A stretch of 32,275 nucleotides of DNA, from positions 1-32,275 of the forward strand of contig JBBIVA010000027.1 in NCBI GenBank assembly GCA_037439945.1. The letters are read 5' to 3'. This DNA is from CALEUX01 sp037439945 (GTDB lineage: Bacteria > Bacteroidota > Bacteroidia > Bacteroidales > Marinilabiliaceae). The notes under the pieces were generated by a model. It did not search any database and was not told the origin of the DNA. It saw nothing but the letters and a program-made list of their open reading frames with translations. Every line of letters begins with the position of its first letter. Position 1 is the first letter of the stretch. The position numbers were made by a program, and so were the translations under genes. Shown here piece by piece: positions 7,838 through 16,421 of this stretch.

Positions 7838-8863
7838 TCAAAATTTCAATACTCCTTTCGGAAGTTGCATTGTAACACAATGAAGCGAGCCGTGCTGTTT
7901 AATAAGTGATGAGCAGTCGATCCCTATAATTTTTCGGCTTGGAAAGGCTTTGGTCACCTGTTGCAAAGCCTCGGCATCAATAGAACTGTTATAGGTTGGA
8001 ACCAATACTGCCCCATTAATAATAAGGAAATTGGCATATGTTGCCGGCAACCTTTTCCCATCAAAATAAACAGGTTCTGCCATAGGCAGGGGAATTAGTT
8101 TATACGGGTTATTATCTGATGTCCGGAAATTTTTTAATTCACCTTCCATTCTTTTCAGGGATTCAAAGTGCTCATCGCTTTGGTTTAAACACTGTACATA
8201 GGCAATGGTTTCCTTATTGCAAAACCGGGCCAGGGTATCAATATGGCTGTCGGTATCATCTCCGGCCAGATAGCCGTTGTTAAGCCACAAAACTTTTTTT
8301 AGCCCGAAGGTTTCGATCAGGAATTTCTCAATTTCCGGTTTGTCCCAGGCACCATTTCGGTTAGGTGAAAGCAAGCATTCAGAAGTGGTCATTAAAATCC
8401 CGCTACCATCCGATTCAATGCTCCCACCTTCCAGAACAATATTCAGGCGATTGCAGTATTCTACATTTTGGCTAAATATTCCGGATTTAAAAAGTGAATT
8501 GTTTATTAAATTATCACGATTTGCCCCAAATTTAAGGCCCCATCCGTTAAATTTAAAATCGAGTAGGCACGGAGTACCATTTTTTTCAATAAATAATGGC
8601 CCAAAATCACGTGCCCATGTATCATTTGTTGGAACAATTAAACAATGCACATTTTGATTAAATTTTACGGGCAGGTTTTTTATTTCATCTTCATTTTGCA
8701 TTAAAAGAATAACATCCTGGTAATTTGAAATATTGGTTATTATATCAATGAAACATGACCTTACTTCATCAAGCATATCACTCCAGTCTGTTTCAACATG
8801 TGGCCATGCCAGCATTATTGCACTTTGTGTGGCCCATTCGGCCTCAAAAACAATATTATTCAT
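7838..8863 (-). CDS. aguA: Agmatine deiminase
   Basis: Converts agmatine to N-carbamoylputrescine and ammonia (peptidyl-arginine-deiminase-like/AguA family). Visible motifs include DTWARDFGPLF, the glycine-rich VLEGGSIESDGSG, DDTDSHIDTLARF with active-site His/Asp, and the C-terminal nucleophile Cys in GSLHCVTMQLP (about C329). I start it at the ATG at 8863 (MNNIVFEAEWATQSAIML, 341 aa); the longer reading adds a hydrophobic stretch that overlaps the upstream gene and is absent from the family. The start overlaps the end of the creatininase gene by 8 nt. Its product is the substrate of AguB encoded next. No arginine decarboxylase is in the window, so the agmatine source lies elsewhere or is external. 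Confidence 0.93.
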   Translation of the reverse strand: MNNIVFEAEWATQSAIMLAWPHVETDWSDMLDEVRSCFIDIITNISNYQDVILLMQNEDEIKNLPVKFNQNVHCLIVPTNDTWARDFGPLFIEKNGTPCLLDFKFNGWGLKFGANRDNLINNSLFKSGIFSQNVEYCNRLNIVLEGGSIESDGSGILMTTSECLLSPNRNGAWDKPEIEKFLIETFGLKKVLWLNNGYLAGDDTDSHIDTLARFCNKETIAYVQCLNQSDEHFESLKRMEGELKNFRTSDNNPYKLIPLPMAEPVYFDGKRLPATYANFLIINGAVLVPTYNSSIDAEALQQVTKAFPSRKIIGIDCSSLIKQHGSLHCVTMQLPKGVLKF

Positions 8864-9617
8864 AAAGGTTACCAATATCTGTGTTACATATATCCAACAT
8901 AAAATTACCCACTTTTTCAACTATAGCATTAAAACAGGCTTCACCCTTTTGGACTGTTGCTTTTGAAGGATTTCCAATTCCGGTATCATTTGTAACCTGT
9001 GACCATTTTCGTTCGGCCCATGCCCATTTTTCATTTAACGCCTGAATTCTGAATTTTTTGGCCTTCCCACTTCCCGCCGTTGCTATAGGCTTAACAATAT
9101 CAGGCTCAAGGTGTAACATAAGACTGGTTTCCATTTCTCCGGCATGTTCACCTTCAAGCTCAAAAAAATCGCGTTCGTTAACCGACTGATAATAGTTACA
9201 TGTTGATATGAACATAAGCGGAAACTTTAAACCAAGTTCCCTTATTATCTGCTTAAAATCATTACCCCCATGGCTGTTTAGTACCAATAGCTTTAAAATC
9301 CCCTGCCGGTTTAAAACCTCCATTATATCGTGTAATATCATTAACTGGGTTGAAGGATTTATATTGATATTCAATTTGATATCGGCATGGCCTGTATTTA
9401 CACCATAGGGAATTGCAGGCAACACAATTAGTTTTGCCCCCTTTTCGGCAGCATATTTTGCTGATTGGGTTGCAACATGCATAGCCAGAATAGTATCAGT
9501 GGCATATGGAAGGTGATAATTGTGTGCTTCAGTAGCACCCCAGGGCAGTATTGCAAGTTCGGGTTTTGCGCTTTTTATTTGTTTCCAGGTTGATTTATCC
9601 AAAGTTGTATTTTGCAT
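8856..9617 (-). CDS. Creatininase-family amidohydrolase
   Basis: A 253-aa metal-dependent amidohydrolase of the creatininase family. Metal-binding and active-site segments are seen in order: WGATEAHNYHLPYATDT (Glu/His/Asp ligands), NSHGGND, and GEHAGEMETSLML. A good ribosome-binding site (TTGAGG) precedes the ATG. It ends inside the start of aguA and begins 15 nt after the DUF4268 gene, so it is plainly in one operon with the agmatine pathway. Family members act on creatinine, guanidino-compound derivatives or formamides of biosynthetic intermediates. Creatinine itself is unlikely here, and a step on an agmatine- or guanidine-related amide is a reasonable inference. Confidence 0.88.
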   Translation of the reverse strand: MQNTTLDKSTWKQIKSAKPELAILPWGATEAHNYHLPYATDTILAMHVATQSAKYAAEKGAKLIVLPAIPYGVNTGHADIKLNININPSTQLMILHDIMEVLNRQGILKLLVLNSHGGNDFKQIIRELGLKFPLMFISTCNYYQSVNERDFFELEGEHAGEMETSLMLHLEPDIVKPIATAGSGKAKKFRIQALNEKWAWAERKWSQVTNDTGIGNPSKATVQKGEACFNAIVEKVGNFMLDICNTDIGNLYE

Positions 9618-9632
9618 TTACCTCAAAATTTT

Positions 9633-10100
9633 TCAGGTTTCATTAATATCGGACTGAAGATAATCCTTCACCTCCAGAAAAGCTTTTTCAAGACGCACCA
9701 TTCTGTCGATAAGAAAAAACATCATTTCAGGCCAAAGCTGCTGGTTATGAATGTCTCCCTGCATTTCTGCAAATACCCTGCAAACCTGCTCTCCTGTTGG
9801 TTTTTCATAAACATACTCCCAGCATAAAGCACCTTCAAACTCAGACTCAAATATTGACTTGCAAGCTAATAGCTTCTCATATAATACTAAACGGCGTTCT
9901 TCGCAACTGTGATTTATTTCAAGGGCCACTTGCGCTTTGTTTCTGTCAACATCAAATCGTAAATCCAACCCGTTAATTCCGGTATTGTCAAATATCCATA
10001 TTTTTTTTCTACCCTTTTGCGAAGGCAGCCTCCTGGTACGGTTTTCAAGCTTATTCCAAAATTCTATCCTTATGGATTTAGATTCTTCCTTGTTATACAT
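9633..10100 (-). CDS. DUF4268-type protein
   Basis: A 155-aa soluble protein rich in charged and aromatic residues (RIEFWNKLENRTRRLP, WIFDNTGINGLDLRFDV, WPEMMFFLIDRMVRLEKAF). I recognise the pattern as the DUF4268 family, which also occurs as a C-terminal domain beside nuclease-like domains; here it stands alone, without a visible catalytic motif. It has no signal peptide or membrane segment. It sits between the small membrane protein (19 nt upstream) and the creatininase gene (15 nt downstream), so it is probably cotranscribed with them. Function unknown. Confidence 0.75.
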   Translation of the reverse strand: MYNKEESKSIRIEFWNKLENRTRRLPSQKGRKKIWIFDNTGINGLDLRFDVDRNKAQVALEINHSCEERRLVLYEKLLACKSIFESEFEGALCWEYVYEKPTGEQVCRVFAEMQGDIHNQQLWPEMMFFLIDRMVRLEKAFLEVKDYLQSDINET

Positions 10101-10119
10101 ATCGCTTTTTCCCCTATTG

Positions 10120-10293
10120 TCAAGCGTTATCTTTATCGTTTTTTTTTGATGACAAAATTAAATAAATAAGATAGGAAGTACCTGTACCTATCATGGCAAT
10201 ACTTAAATATTCCATAAATACAGATTTTCCATGTATCATACCAAATCCCAAAACAATAAGTAAAGCGGCCAGAACCGCAAATTTAGTTTTCAT
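10120..10293 (-). CDS. Small two-helix membrane protein
   Basis: A 57-codon ORF beginning MKTKFAVLAALLIVLGFG and ending SSKKNDKDNA. It has one hydrophobic helix at about residues 5-20, a short loop (IHGKSVFMEY), a second helix at about 28-49, and a charged Lys/Asp-rich tail that would face the cytoplasm. It ends 19 nt before the DUF4268 start on the same strand and is probably the first gene of the agmatine operon. I do not recognise a family. The clean helix-loop-helix-charged-tail pattern and tight spacing favour a real gene over chance. Confidence 0.65.
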   Translation of the reverse strand: MKTKFAVLAALLIVLGFGMIHGKSVFMEYLSIAMIGTGTSYLIYLILSSKKNDKDNA

Positions 10294-10615
10294 GAACCGA
10301 TAATTATTGCATTTTTTAAACCCAATTTAAGAAAAAGTTAATTTAAAACTTTAATCGTTCAAACTATTATTGTCAGGTTGAATATGCAAATTTTTTATGA
10401 AGCCCGAAAACCCATGTTGCATTCACAGATAAACTCCAGTTTGGCTGTTTTGTGTTATAAATTTTGAAATGAAATTTGATTCAGGCAGAGCCGCACCTGT
10501 AATGTTTTGCAAAATAAAATGTAGTATGGTTTGGTAAAAAAGTTTATGTCGGTTATTGATTTTTTTTAGTTTACCAAAAATATCCCTTGAATTGATGGGC
10601 CCAATTAATCGTTTG
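10294..10615. other. Intergenic region, no gene seen
   Basis: This stretch lies between the porin terminator and the small membrane protein gene. It should hold the promoter of the 10293-5695 gene run, but I could not find a clean TAnnTTTG box. A 71-codon minus-strand ORF covers part of it, but that ORF begins inside the terminator hairpin and looks accidental. Confidence 0.4.
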
Positions 10616-10657
10616 ATAAAAAAATTGGCAGCACTCACTAATAAATGCTGCCAATTT
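10616..10657 (-). terminator. Rho-independent terminator of the porin-like gene
   Basis: Perfect 12-bp stem (10622-10633 with 10646-10657; AAATTGGCAGCA/TGCTGCCAATTT), 12-nt loop, and a run of seven T residues on the minus strand at the end of the stem. It lies 56 nt past the stop of the gene at 10713. Confidence 0.88.
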
Positions 10658-10712
10658 CAAGAATAAATCAATTTTTTTATACTACAGTTGAAAATTAGGT
10701 TTAAAAAAAGCA

Positions 10713-11927
10713 TTAAAAAGTATACCTGAATGAAAGCATGGCCCTTTGGTTTACAAAGTTGTCCATATTTTCAGGTTTCCCTTTGGCATTATATGATGTC
10801 CCCCATCCGGCATTTGTATAAAGATATTCAACTCCAACCCAAACATGTGAACCCAGTAAATATCTTATACGTGGAGATATTGCCCAAACTTCACCCACCT
10901 GGGGGTCGCGTCCAAGTTCATTCACAACTGTTACATTCTCAGATGCCCCCAGGTTGGTAAGGTATCCTGCAAAAAAGCCCGGATCCCAGGTTTTTCCTGT
11001 TGAAGATATATCGAACCACAATGATTGTGTAATAATAGGTTTAAATTCCGGTTTTGGTCCGCTTGATGCTGTAACCCTGCCCACACCTCCGGGCATAACA
11101 TGTTCTGTAAGATTACCGCCATACACAATTCCGGACCGAATTGTTGCAATTTTGGTTTTAAACCTTACCGAACCACTATAATGTGAACTGTTTATTGTTA
11201 CCGGAGTTTCGTAAGATGCAATCGTTGTAGGGACTGCCAGTTTTTTAAACCCGGCAGTAAATGAGGCCCATACAGCACCTGTACCTCCGGCCTTTACCTG
11301 GAATATTAATTCGGGTTGTCCGCTTTCTTCTGTTCCTTTTGCAAAACCGCTTGACCTGAATAAGGCCTGTTCAATTATTGCTGTTGAAAGCTCAATTTTT
11401 TCATTGGGTTTCCAGGTAAAACGTAGTTGTGGGTTACGGCTCAACGGATGAAACGGAACTCCTGCTCCGGCACTTAATGTTTGTGGAAAGTTTTCAGGTA
11501 TAAAAAAAGGGTGCCATGTTTGACCCGCGGTAAATGCAATATCAGAATAGCCGAATTGCATATAGGCATGCCTGAGTTGGAGAACTGCATCGCTGCCAAT
11601 TGGTCCACCTGAAAAATCACCCTCAATCATAGCCATTGTTGAAATACCTTTTACCGTTGGCCCTTTTACGTGAACACTTAATCTTGAATGGGCTGCATCC
11701 AGGTCAAATTCACCGCGTTTATTTAAATCTTCGCCTGATTGGTTTAATGATCTATTTAACGGATAAAGATAAATATGGCGGAGACGGGCTGTTCTGCTGG
11801 CTCTTGAGTCGTTTAAAACATCTACGCCAACATAGCCATGTATTTCAATGTCAAATTTTTTTTCCTGGGCTTTACTTCCCAAAGAAAAAAACATGATTGC
11901 TAAAAAAAATAAACTCTTTTTCATCAT
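10713..11927 (-). CDS. Outer-membrane beta-barrel (porin-like) protein
   Basis: A 404-aa exported protein. The signal peptide (MKKSLFFLAIMFFSLGSKAQ, cleavage after the Ala or Gln) is followed by many alternating amphipathic strands, and the protein ends in aromatic FRYTF, the usual barrel C-terminus. The segment LDAAHSRLSVHVKGP and the overall layout recall DcaP-like trimeric porins, but I am not certain of the family. It may be a diffusion channel for small anionic or aromatic compounds. It is monocistronic: a strong terminator follows, and a long intergenic region with an inverted repeat (11953-12019) precedes it. No TonB box or plug domain is present, so it is not a SusC-type transporter. 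Confidence 0.78.
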   Translation of the reverse strand: MMKKSLFFLAIMFFSLGSKAQEKKFDIEIHGYVGVDVLNDSRASRTARLRHIYLYPLNRSLNQSGEDLNKRGEFDLDAAHSRLSVHVKGPTVKGISTMAMIEGDFSGGPIGSDAVLQLRHAYMQFGYSDIAFTAGQTWHPFFIPENFPQTLSAGAGVPFHPLSRNPQLRFTWKPNEKIELSTAIIEQALFRSSGFAKGTEESGQPELIFQVKAGGTGAVWASFTAGFKKLAVPTTIASYETPVTINSSHYSGSVRFKTKIATIRSGIVYGGNLTEHVMPGGVGRVTASSGPKPEFKPIITQSLWFDISSTGKTWDPGFFAGYLTNLGASENVTVVNELGRDPQVGEVWAISPRIRYLLGSHVWVGVEYLYTNAGWGTSYNAKGKPENMDNFVNQRAMLSFRYTF

Positions 11928-11952
11928 AATAAAATTTAAATTTTAAGGAATT

Positions 11953-12019
11953 ATGAAACACCCACGGTTTAAATTTTATTACTTACTTGTTTGCGTTTGA
12001 CCAAACATGGGTGTTTCAT
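11953..12019. repeat. Inverted repeat upstream of the porin-like gene
   Basis: ATGAAACACCCA (11953-11964) and TGGGTGTTTCAT (12008-12019) are perfect 12-nt inverted repeats separated by 43 nt, about 25 nt upstream of the porin start. The right arm continues into TCCGAAAATAATTTAA, which resembles a stretch at 7764-7790, so this may be a remnant of a small repeat, or an operator or leader structure. Confidence 0.6.
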
Positions 12020-12943
12020 CCGAAAATAATTTAAGATTAATACCGGATTCAACTCGCATGATGAATTTTCATCCGATTATTGGTTTAACGAATCATGCCC
12101 GTTTCAATTCATAGTATTATTAATTAACAATTTCAAACTGCTTAATATTCAATTTGTTTATGCTGCTAAAAAACGAAAACAAAACCATAGTGCCAAGTGT
12201 TTTATATTTTTTTTAACAAATACTTAAAAACAAAATGAACCATGCCTCTTTTTTGGCGAAACTATAGCTTTTGTTTTAAAACTTAGCCCCTGGTTATTAT
12301 AAAAACCGGAAAACGCAATAATTTCCATATGTAAAGAACCGGATATAATGTTACTTTAATTATATTTAGCCTTTTCACCTTAATACTACCTGTTTTCAGT
12401 AAATATTAATAAAGTAATAAATTCAGGTGTAAAATTATCATACAATTAGATAAATATGGTTAGCGGTGATTAATATCATCGGAATAGTTGGACTTGTTTT
12501 TTTAAATTGTGCCATTTTATTTATTAATTATGATTTAGTCCGGCAACTATTATGTTTTTTGGAAAAACTTATTTTTAATGATATGCCCGTATTAGTTTAA
12601 CTGCAATTATACAATAATAATTTTATAATTTGGTTTTAAAACCAAAGGATCATAATACTTAATATCTTTACATAACAAACCATTTTGGTTTAGAAGAAAA
12701 GCAATAATACCCGGAATATTTAATATTTGGAATAAATAAACCACCATGTTTTTTAAAACGCGGGCGCCTTTTTAATAAAAATGCATACATGGGAATTTCC
12801 CCTAAAAGCAGGGGCAGGCAAAAATTCCTTGTAAATTGAATTTTATTTTGATGAAAATTTGTCAGGCGAGCTTGCCTGAAAGGCAGAGAGGTTTTGTCGA
12901 TGTAACAGGTCAGGCTATCCGGACTTATTTATATTATTTACCA
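12020..12943. other. Long AT-rich intergenic region upstream of ccsBA
   Basis: No gene recognised in about 920 nt. Two structures stand out. One is a perfect 18-nt palindrome at 12629-12646 (TTTGGTTTTAAAACCAAA), which could be an operator. The other is a near-palindrome at 12862-12879 (TCAGGC/GCCTGA arms around GAGCTT), 65 nt before the ccsBA start. The reading frame of ccsBA is open through the second structure, but the N-terminus it would encode looks unnatural, so I treat it as leader. Confidence 0.5.
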
Positions 12944-15900
12944 ATGAAAAAAGTAACCAGGTTTATTTCTGCATTTTGGCTAATGGGAGGATTATTAATA
13001 ATCCTGGCTGCAGCCATGGCTATGGCCACATTTATTGAAAACGACTATGGCGCTTCGGCTGCAAAGGCGCTGGTTTATAATACATGGTGGTTTGAATTAA
13101 TATTTTTGGGGTTAGGTATTAATCTGGCCGGTAATATTTTATTGTTTAAAATGGGGCAGAAAAGGGATTATGCGGTGTTCCTTTTTCACATTTCATTTTT
13201 TCTGATTATTGCCGGAGCTGCGGTAACCCGGTATATTGGTTACGAAGGGGTTATGCATTTAAGAGAAGGTGGTGCCAGCGACAAAATTATTTCGACTGAC
13301 GCCTATGTTTTGGTTAAACTTTTTTCAGAAAATGACACATTGACTTTACAAAAAAAAGTATTTTTTTCTGCGGCTACACCAAATGTTTTTAGTGGAAAAA
13401 TTAAGGAGGGAGATAATGTTATAAAAATAAACAGCATTGGTTTTATACCAAATGCTATACAGAGGCCTGTTGAAATGCCCGGTGGGAACCCCTTTATTGG
13501 CCTTGTTTTTTCCAACAGGCTAACACGTGATGAAATATTTGTTAAAGAAGGTGGGAACATTGAAAGGGATGGTATAAAAATAGGGTTTGAAAGCAGTGAT
13601 AACCCAGACCTTGATGTTAATATTTACAGGGACACAGAAACGGGTAAGTTTGGTTTTTTTTCAAAAATTGCGGTATCAAAAATTATAATGGAAAGTGGTT
13701 TAACAGATGTTTTGGATATAAATGAGAAACATAATTTTCAACCGGGTGTGATTTTTGATTTTGGCCATTTCAGAATGGTTTTCAGCCGGTTTTATAATTC
13801 CGCTGTTTTACAACCCTTTTCTATGCACGACCCAACAACATCAGAACTTCCCAACGCTGTGGTTTTAAATGTTAACCATAATAATAACCCAAACCAGTTA
13901 ATAGTTTATGGCAAAACAGGCATTGAGGGTGTTCCAACCGAACTAAAACTGGGTTCATTAAAACTTACAGTACAGTATGGATCATTACCCCTTAATTTAC
14001 CATTTTCCCTTTATCTGAATAAATTTAACCTAGAAAGGTACGCCGGTTCTAATAGTCCGTCTTCCTATAACAGTAATGTAACGCTTATTGACAATGAAAT
14101 GGGAGTTAAAGAGCAAAGGGATATTTTTATGAACAACATTTTAAATTACAGAGGTTTCAGATTTTATCAAAGTTCATATGATCAGGATGAAAAGGGAACA
14201 ATTTTATCGGTAAATAATGATGCAGTTGGTACTTTTATTACATATGTAGGGTATTTTATAATGTCGTTGGGTATGATTTTGTCCCTGCTTGTTCGTAAAA
14301 CAAGGTTCCGCCATTTAATGAATGAGGCTGAAAAAGTTTATAAAAAACGCAAAGAATTGACATTATTACTGTTTTTACTGATTCCGTTAAATTTACCTGC
14401 CCAAATTATAACCACACCAAAGGCACCATCGGAAGAAATTGCATCGAGGTTTGGGAAGATTTGGGTCCAGGATAATGGTGGCAGAATTAAACCTCTTAAT
14501 ACACTTCACCAGGAAATAGCCCTTAAATTGGTTAAGCACAACAGCTTTAAAGGATTAACAGCCGACCAGCTGGTTTTGGGCATTATGGCATATCCATCTG
14601 ATTGGCAAACAACACCGTTGATTACAATAAAAGACCCAAAGTTAAAGAACTTATTGGGAATTAACGGAAAGAAAGCTGCTTTTGTTGATTTCTTTTCAGG
14701 TGAGCGGCAATATAAGTTATACAGATTGGTTGATGCTGCATATAGAAAAAATCCTGCAAAAAGAGATAAATTTGAACAGGAGTTGGTAAAGGTTGATGAA
14801 CAGGTTAATGTATTTTATTTAACCCAAACAGCATCACTTCACAAAATATTCCCTTCAAAAAATTTTGGAAACAAGCCATGGTATACCCCGGCTATTGAAC
14901 CTGCAACCCTTAATGAGAGTGATAGTATTTATATTACATCGGTTATTGACAAGCTGATAAATATGGTTAGAGAAAATAACGTTGAAGGGGCCAACGTTGA
15001 AATTGATGGGATTATTAAGTATCAAATTATAAATGCACTTGAATTATTACCATCTGAAACCAAATTGAATTTTGAGCTTTTATATAACCGGCTCAACATT
15101 TTTATGTGGCTGGCTACTTTCTTTTTCATCCTTGGGTCAGTTTTGATGCTATTCCAGTTCCTTGCTCTTTTAAAACCATCTTTTTATTTTAAATGGTTAA
15201 TGAAAACTGGTTATGCACTTTTGTTTGCCGGGTTTATATACCATACATCCGGATTGGCTTTAAGGTGGTATATTTCGGGTCATGCGCCATGGAGCAACGG
15301 ATATGAATCGATGATTTTCATTGGATGGGCAATTTTAATGGCTGGATTTTTAATGAGCCGTAAAAGCAATATGGTTTTACCAATAACGGCTCTTTTTTCA
15401 GGGGTTGTTCTTATGGTGGCACATTTAAGCTGGATGAACCCCCAAATTACCAATCTTGTACCGGTACTAAAGTCTTATTGGCTTACATTGCATGTTTCAG
15501 TTATTATTGGGGGTTATGGGTTTCTTGCCCTGGGTGCTTTGCTTGGTTTCCTTAATTTGTTGTTAACCATTTTAAAGAATAAAGCAAATAGAATTAGATT
15601 TCAGTTAACAATTGATGAATTAACCGCCATAAACGAAATGTCCCTCACAGCAGGGTTATATCTAATGACCATCGGTTCGTTCCTTGGTGGTATATGGGCC
15701 AATGAGTCATGGGGCAGATATTGGGGCTGGGACCCTAAGGAAACCTGGTCGCTTATAACAATTGTTTTATATGCATTTGTTTTACACATGCGTTTTATTC
15801 CGGGACTTAAAGGGTTTATTGCCTTAAACACTGCTTCGGTAATTACATTTGGGTCGGTAATAATGACATACCTCGGCGTAAACTATTATCTGTCGGGTTT

Positions 15901-16045
15901 ACATTCATATGCAGGTGGAGAGCCGGTACCCATTCCAACCTTTGTATATTATTCAGTAGTTATAATAGCCGTGGTAATTTTTGTTGCCCGACTAAACCAG
16001 GCAAGATTAGAAAAACTATTTCCCAACGATGTAATGCAGGAATAA
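12944..16045 (+). CDS. ccsBA: Fused cytochrome c synthase CcsB-CcsA (System II)
   Basis: A 1033-aa membrane protein that moves heme across the inner membrane and attaches it to apocytochromes c. The N-terminal half is ResB/CcsB-like: two or three helices, a long periplasmic region (about residues 110-430) and another helix (GTFITYVGYFIMSLGMIL). The C-terminal half is CcsA/ResC-like with about eight helices, the conserved GHAPWSNGYES segment, the heme-handling WWD motif WGRYWGWDPKETWSL, and the histidines in LMVAHLSWMNP and LTLHVSVIIGG. A periplasmic insert between the halves (IASRFGKIWVQDNGGRIKP) is typical of Bacteroidota fusions. The true start is ATG 12944 (MKKVTRFISAFW). Such genes often sit beside nrfHA nitrite reductase genes, which are absent here. 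Confidence 0.93.
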   Translation: MKKVTRFISAFWLMGGLLIILAAAMAMATFIENDYGASAAKALVYNTWWFELIFLGLGINLAGNILLFKMGQKRDYAVFLFHISFFLIIAGAAVTRYIGYEGVMHLREGGASDKIISTDAYVLVKLFSENDTLTLQKKVFFSAATPNVFSGKIKEGDNVIKINSIGFIPNAIQRPVEMPGGNPFIGLVFSNRLTRDEIFVKEGGNIERDGIKIGFESSDNPDLDVNIYRDTETGKFGFFSKIAVSKIIMESGLTDVLDINEKHNFQPGVIFDFGHFRMVFSRFYNSAVLQPFSMHDPTTSELPNAVVLNVNHNNNPNQLIVYGKTGIEGVPTELKLGSLKLTVQYGSLPLNLPFSLYLNKFNLERYAGSNSPSSYNSNVTLIDNEMGVKEQRDIFMNNILNYRGFRFYQSSYDQDEKGTILSVNNDAVGTFITYVGYFIMSLGMILSLLVRKTRFRHLMNEAEKVYKKRKELTLLLFLLIPLNLPAQIITTPKAPSEEIASRFGKIWVQDNGGRIKPLNTLHQEIALKLVKHNSFKGLTADQLVLGIMAYPSDWQTTPLITIKDPKLKNLLGINGKKAAFVDFFSGERQYKLYRLVDAAYRKNPAKRDKFEQELVKVDEQVNVFYLTQTASLHKIFPSKNFGNKPWYTPAIEPATLNESDSIYITSVIDKLINMVRENNVEGANVEIDGIIKYQIINALELLPSETKLNFELLYNRLNIFMWLATFFFILGSVLMLFQFLALLKPSFYFKWLMKTGYALLFAGFIYHTSGLALRWYISGHAPWSNGYESMIFIGWAILMAGFLMSRKSNMVLPITALFSGVVLMVAHLSWMNPQITNLVPVLKSYWLTLHVSVIIGGYGFLALGALLGFLNLLLTILKNKANRIRFQLTIDELTAINEMSLTAGLYLMTIGSFLGGIWANESWGRYWGWDPKETWSLITIVLYAFVLHMRFIPGLKGFIALNTASVITFGSVIMTYLGVNYYLSGLHSYAGGEPVPIPTFVYYSVVIIAVVIFVARLNQARLEKLFPNDVMQE

Positions 16046-16173
16046 AAAAAGTCAGGTGTTCAAATTTTAATGTTCAAACAATCTCCTTTCCGGGTTATTT
16101 GTATGGCCTGCATAGTAAATGTCAAATGTCTCAGAATAAAGAATATAAATGTAGTACATTGGAAAGTGAATGT

Positions 16174-16201
16174 AAAAAAAATCCCGGGAAACCGGGATTT
16201 T
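16174..16201 (-). terminator. Terminator of tRNA-Asn
   Basis: Minus-strand hairpin with 9-nt arms (AAATCCCGG at 16192-16200 in reverse, pairing with 16179-16187), a TTTC loop and a run of eight T residues. It begins 4 nt after the tRNA 3' end and ends transcription of the single tRNA gene. Confidence 0.85.
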
Positions 16202-16204
16202 TAG

Positions 16205-16278
16205 CTCCTCAGGTAGGACTTGAACCTACGACCTACGGATTAACAGTCCGCCGCTCTAACCAACTGAGCTACTGAGGA
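16205..16278 (-). tRNA. tRNA-Asn (anticodon GTT)
   Basis: A 74-nt cloverleaf on the minus strand. The acceptor stem is TCCTCAG pairing with CTGAGGA, with discriminator G. The D-arm region reads GCTCAGTTGGTTAGAGC, the anticodon loop is CTGTTAA with GTT, and the T-arm contains GGTTCAAGTCC. CCA is not encoded. Promoter and terminator can both be seen, so it is a single-gene unit. Confidence 0.97.
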
Positions 16279-16335
16279 ATTTTTAGCGATTTAGAAAAAG
16301 TTTATTAATACAAGCCATTTTTCAGAAACGCCCTG

Positions 16336-16366
16336 CAAAAATATATGGATTAGTTTAATTATGCAA
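16336..16366 (-). promoter_or_regulatory. Promoter of tRNA-Asn
   Basis: On the minus strand TTG (16364-16366), a 20-nt spacer, then TATTTTTG (16336-16343) followed by C. This is an exact Bacteroidota -33/-7 pair, about 58 nt upstream of the mature tRNA 5' end. Confidence 0.75.
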
Positions 16367-16421
16367 CTACTTTTAAGAAAAAAAATCATCTTTGTATATT
16401 GATTTTAATAATAGTATAATT

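Noticed and set aside
10423..10638. 71-codon minus-strand ORF downstream of the porin gene
   Set aside because: It starts inside the 12-bp terminator hairpin, has no recognisable motif and no plausible promoter.
12836..12943. 36-residue N-terminal extension of CcsBA
   Set aside because: The extension runs through a palindromic leader and is polar where a membrane protein start is expected; MKKVTRFISAFW at 12944 is a normal N-terminus.
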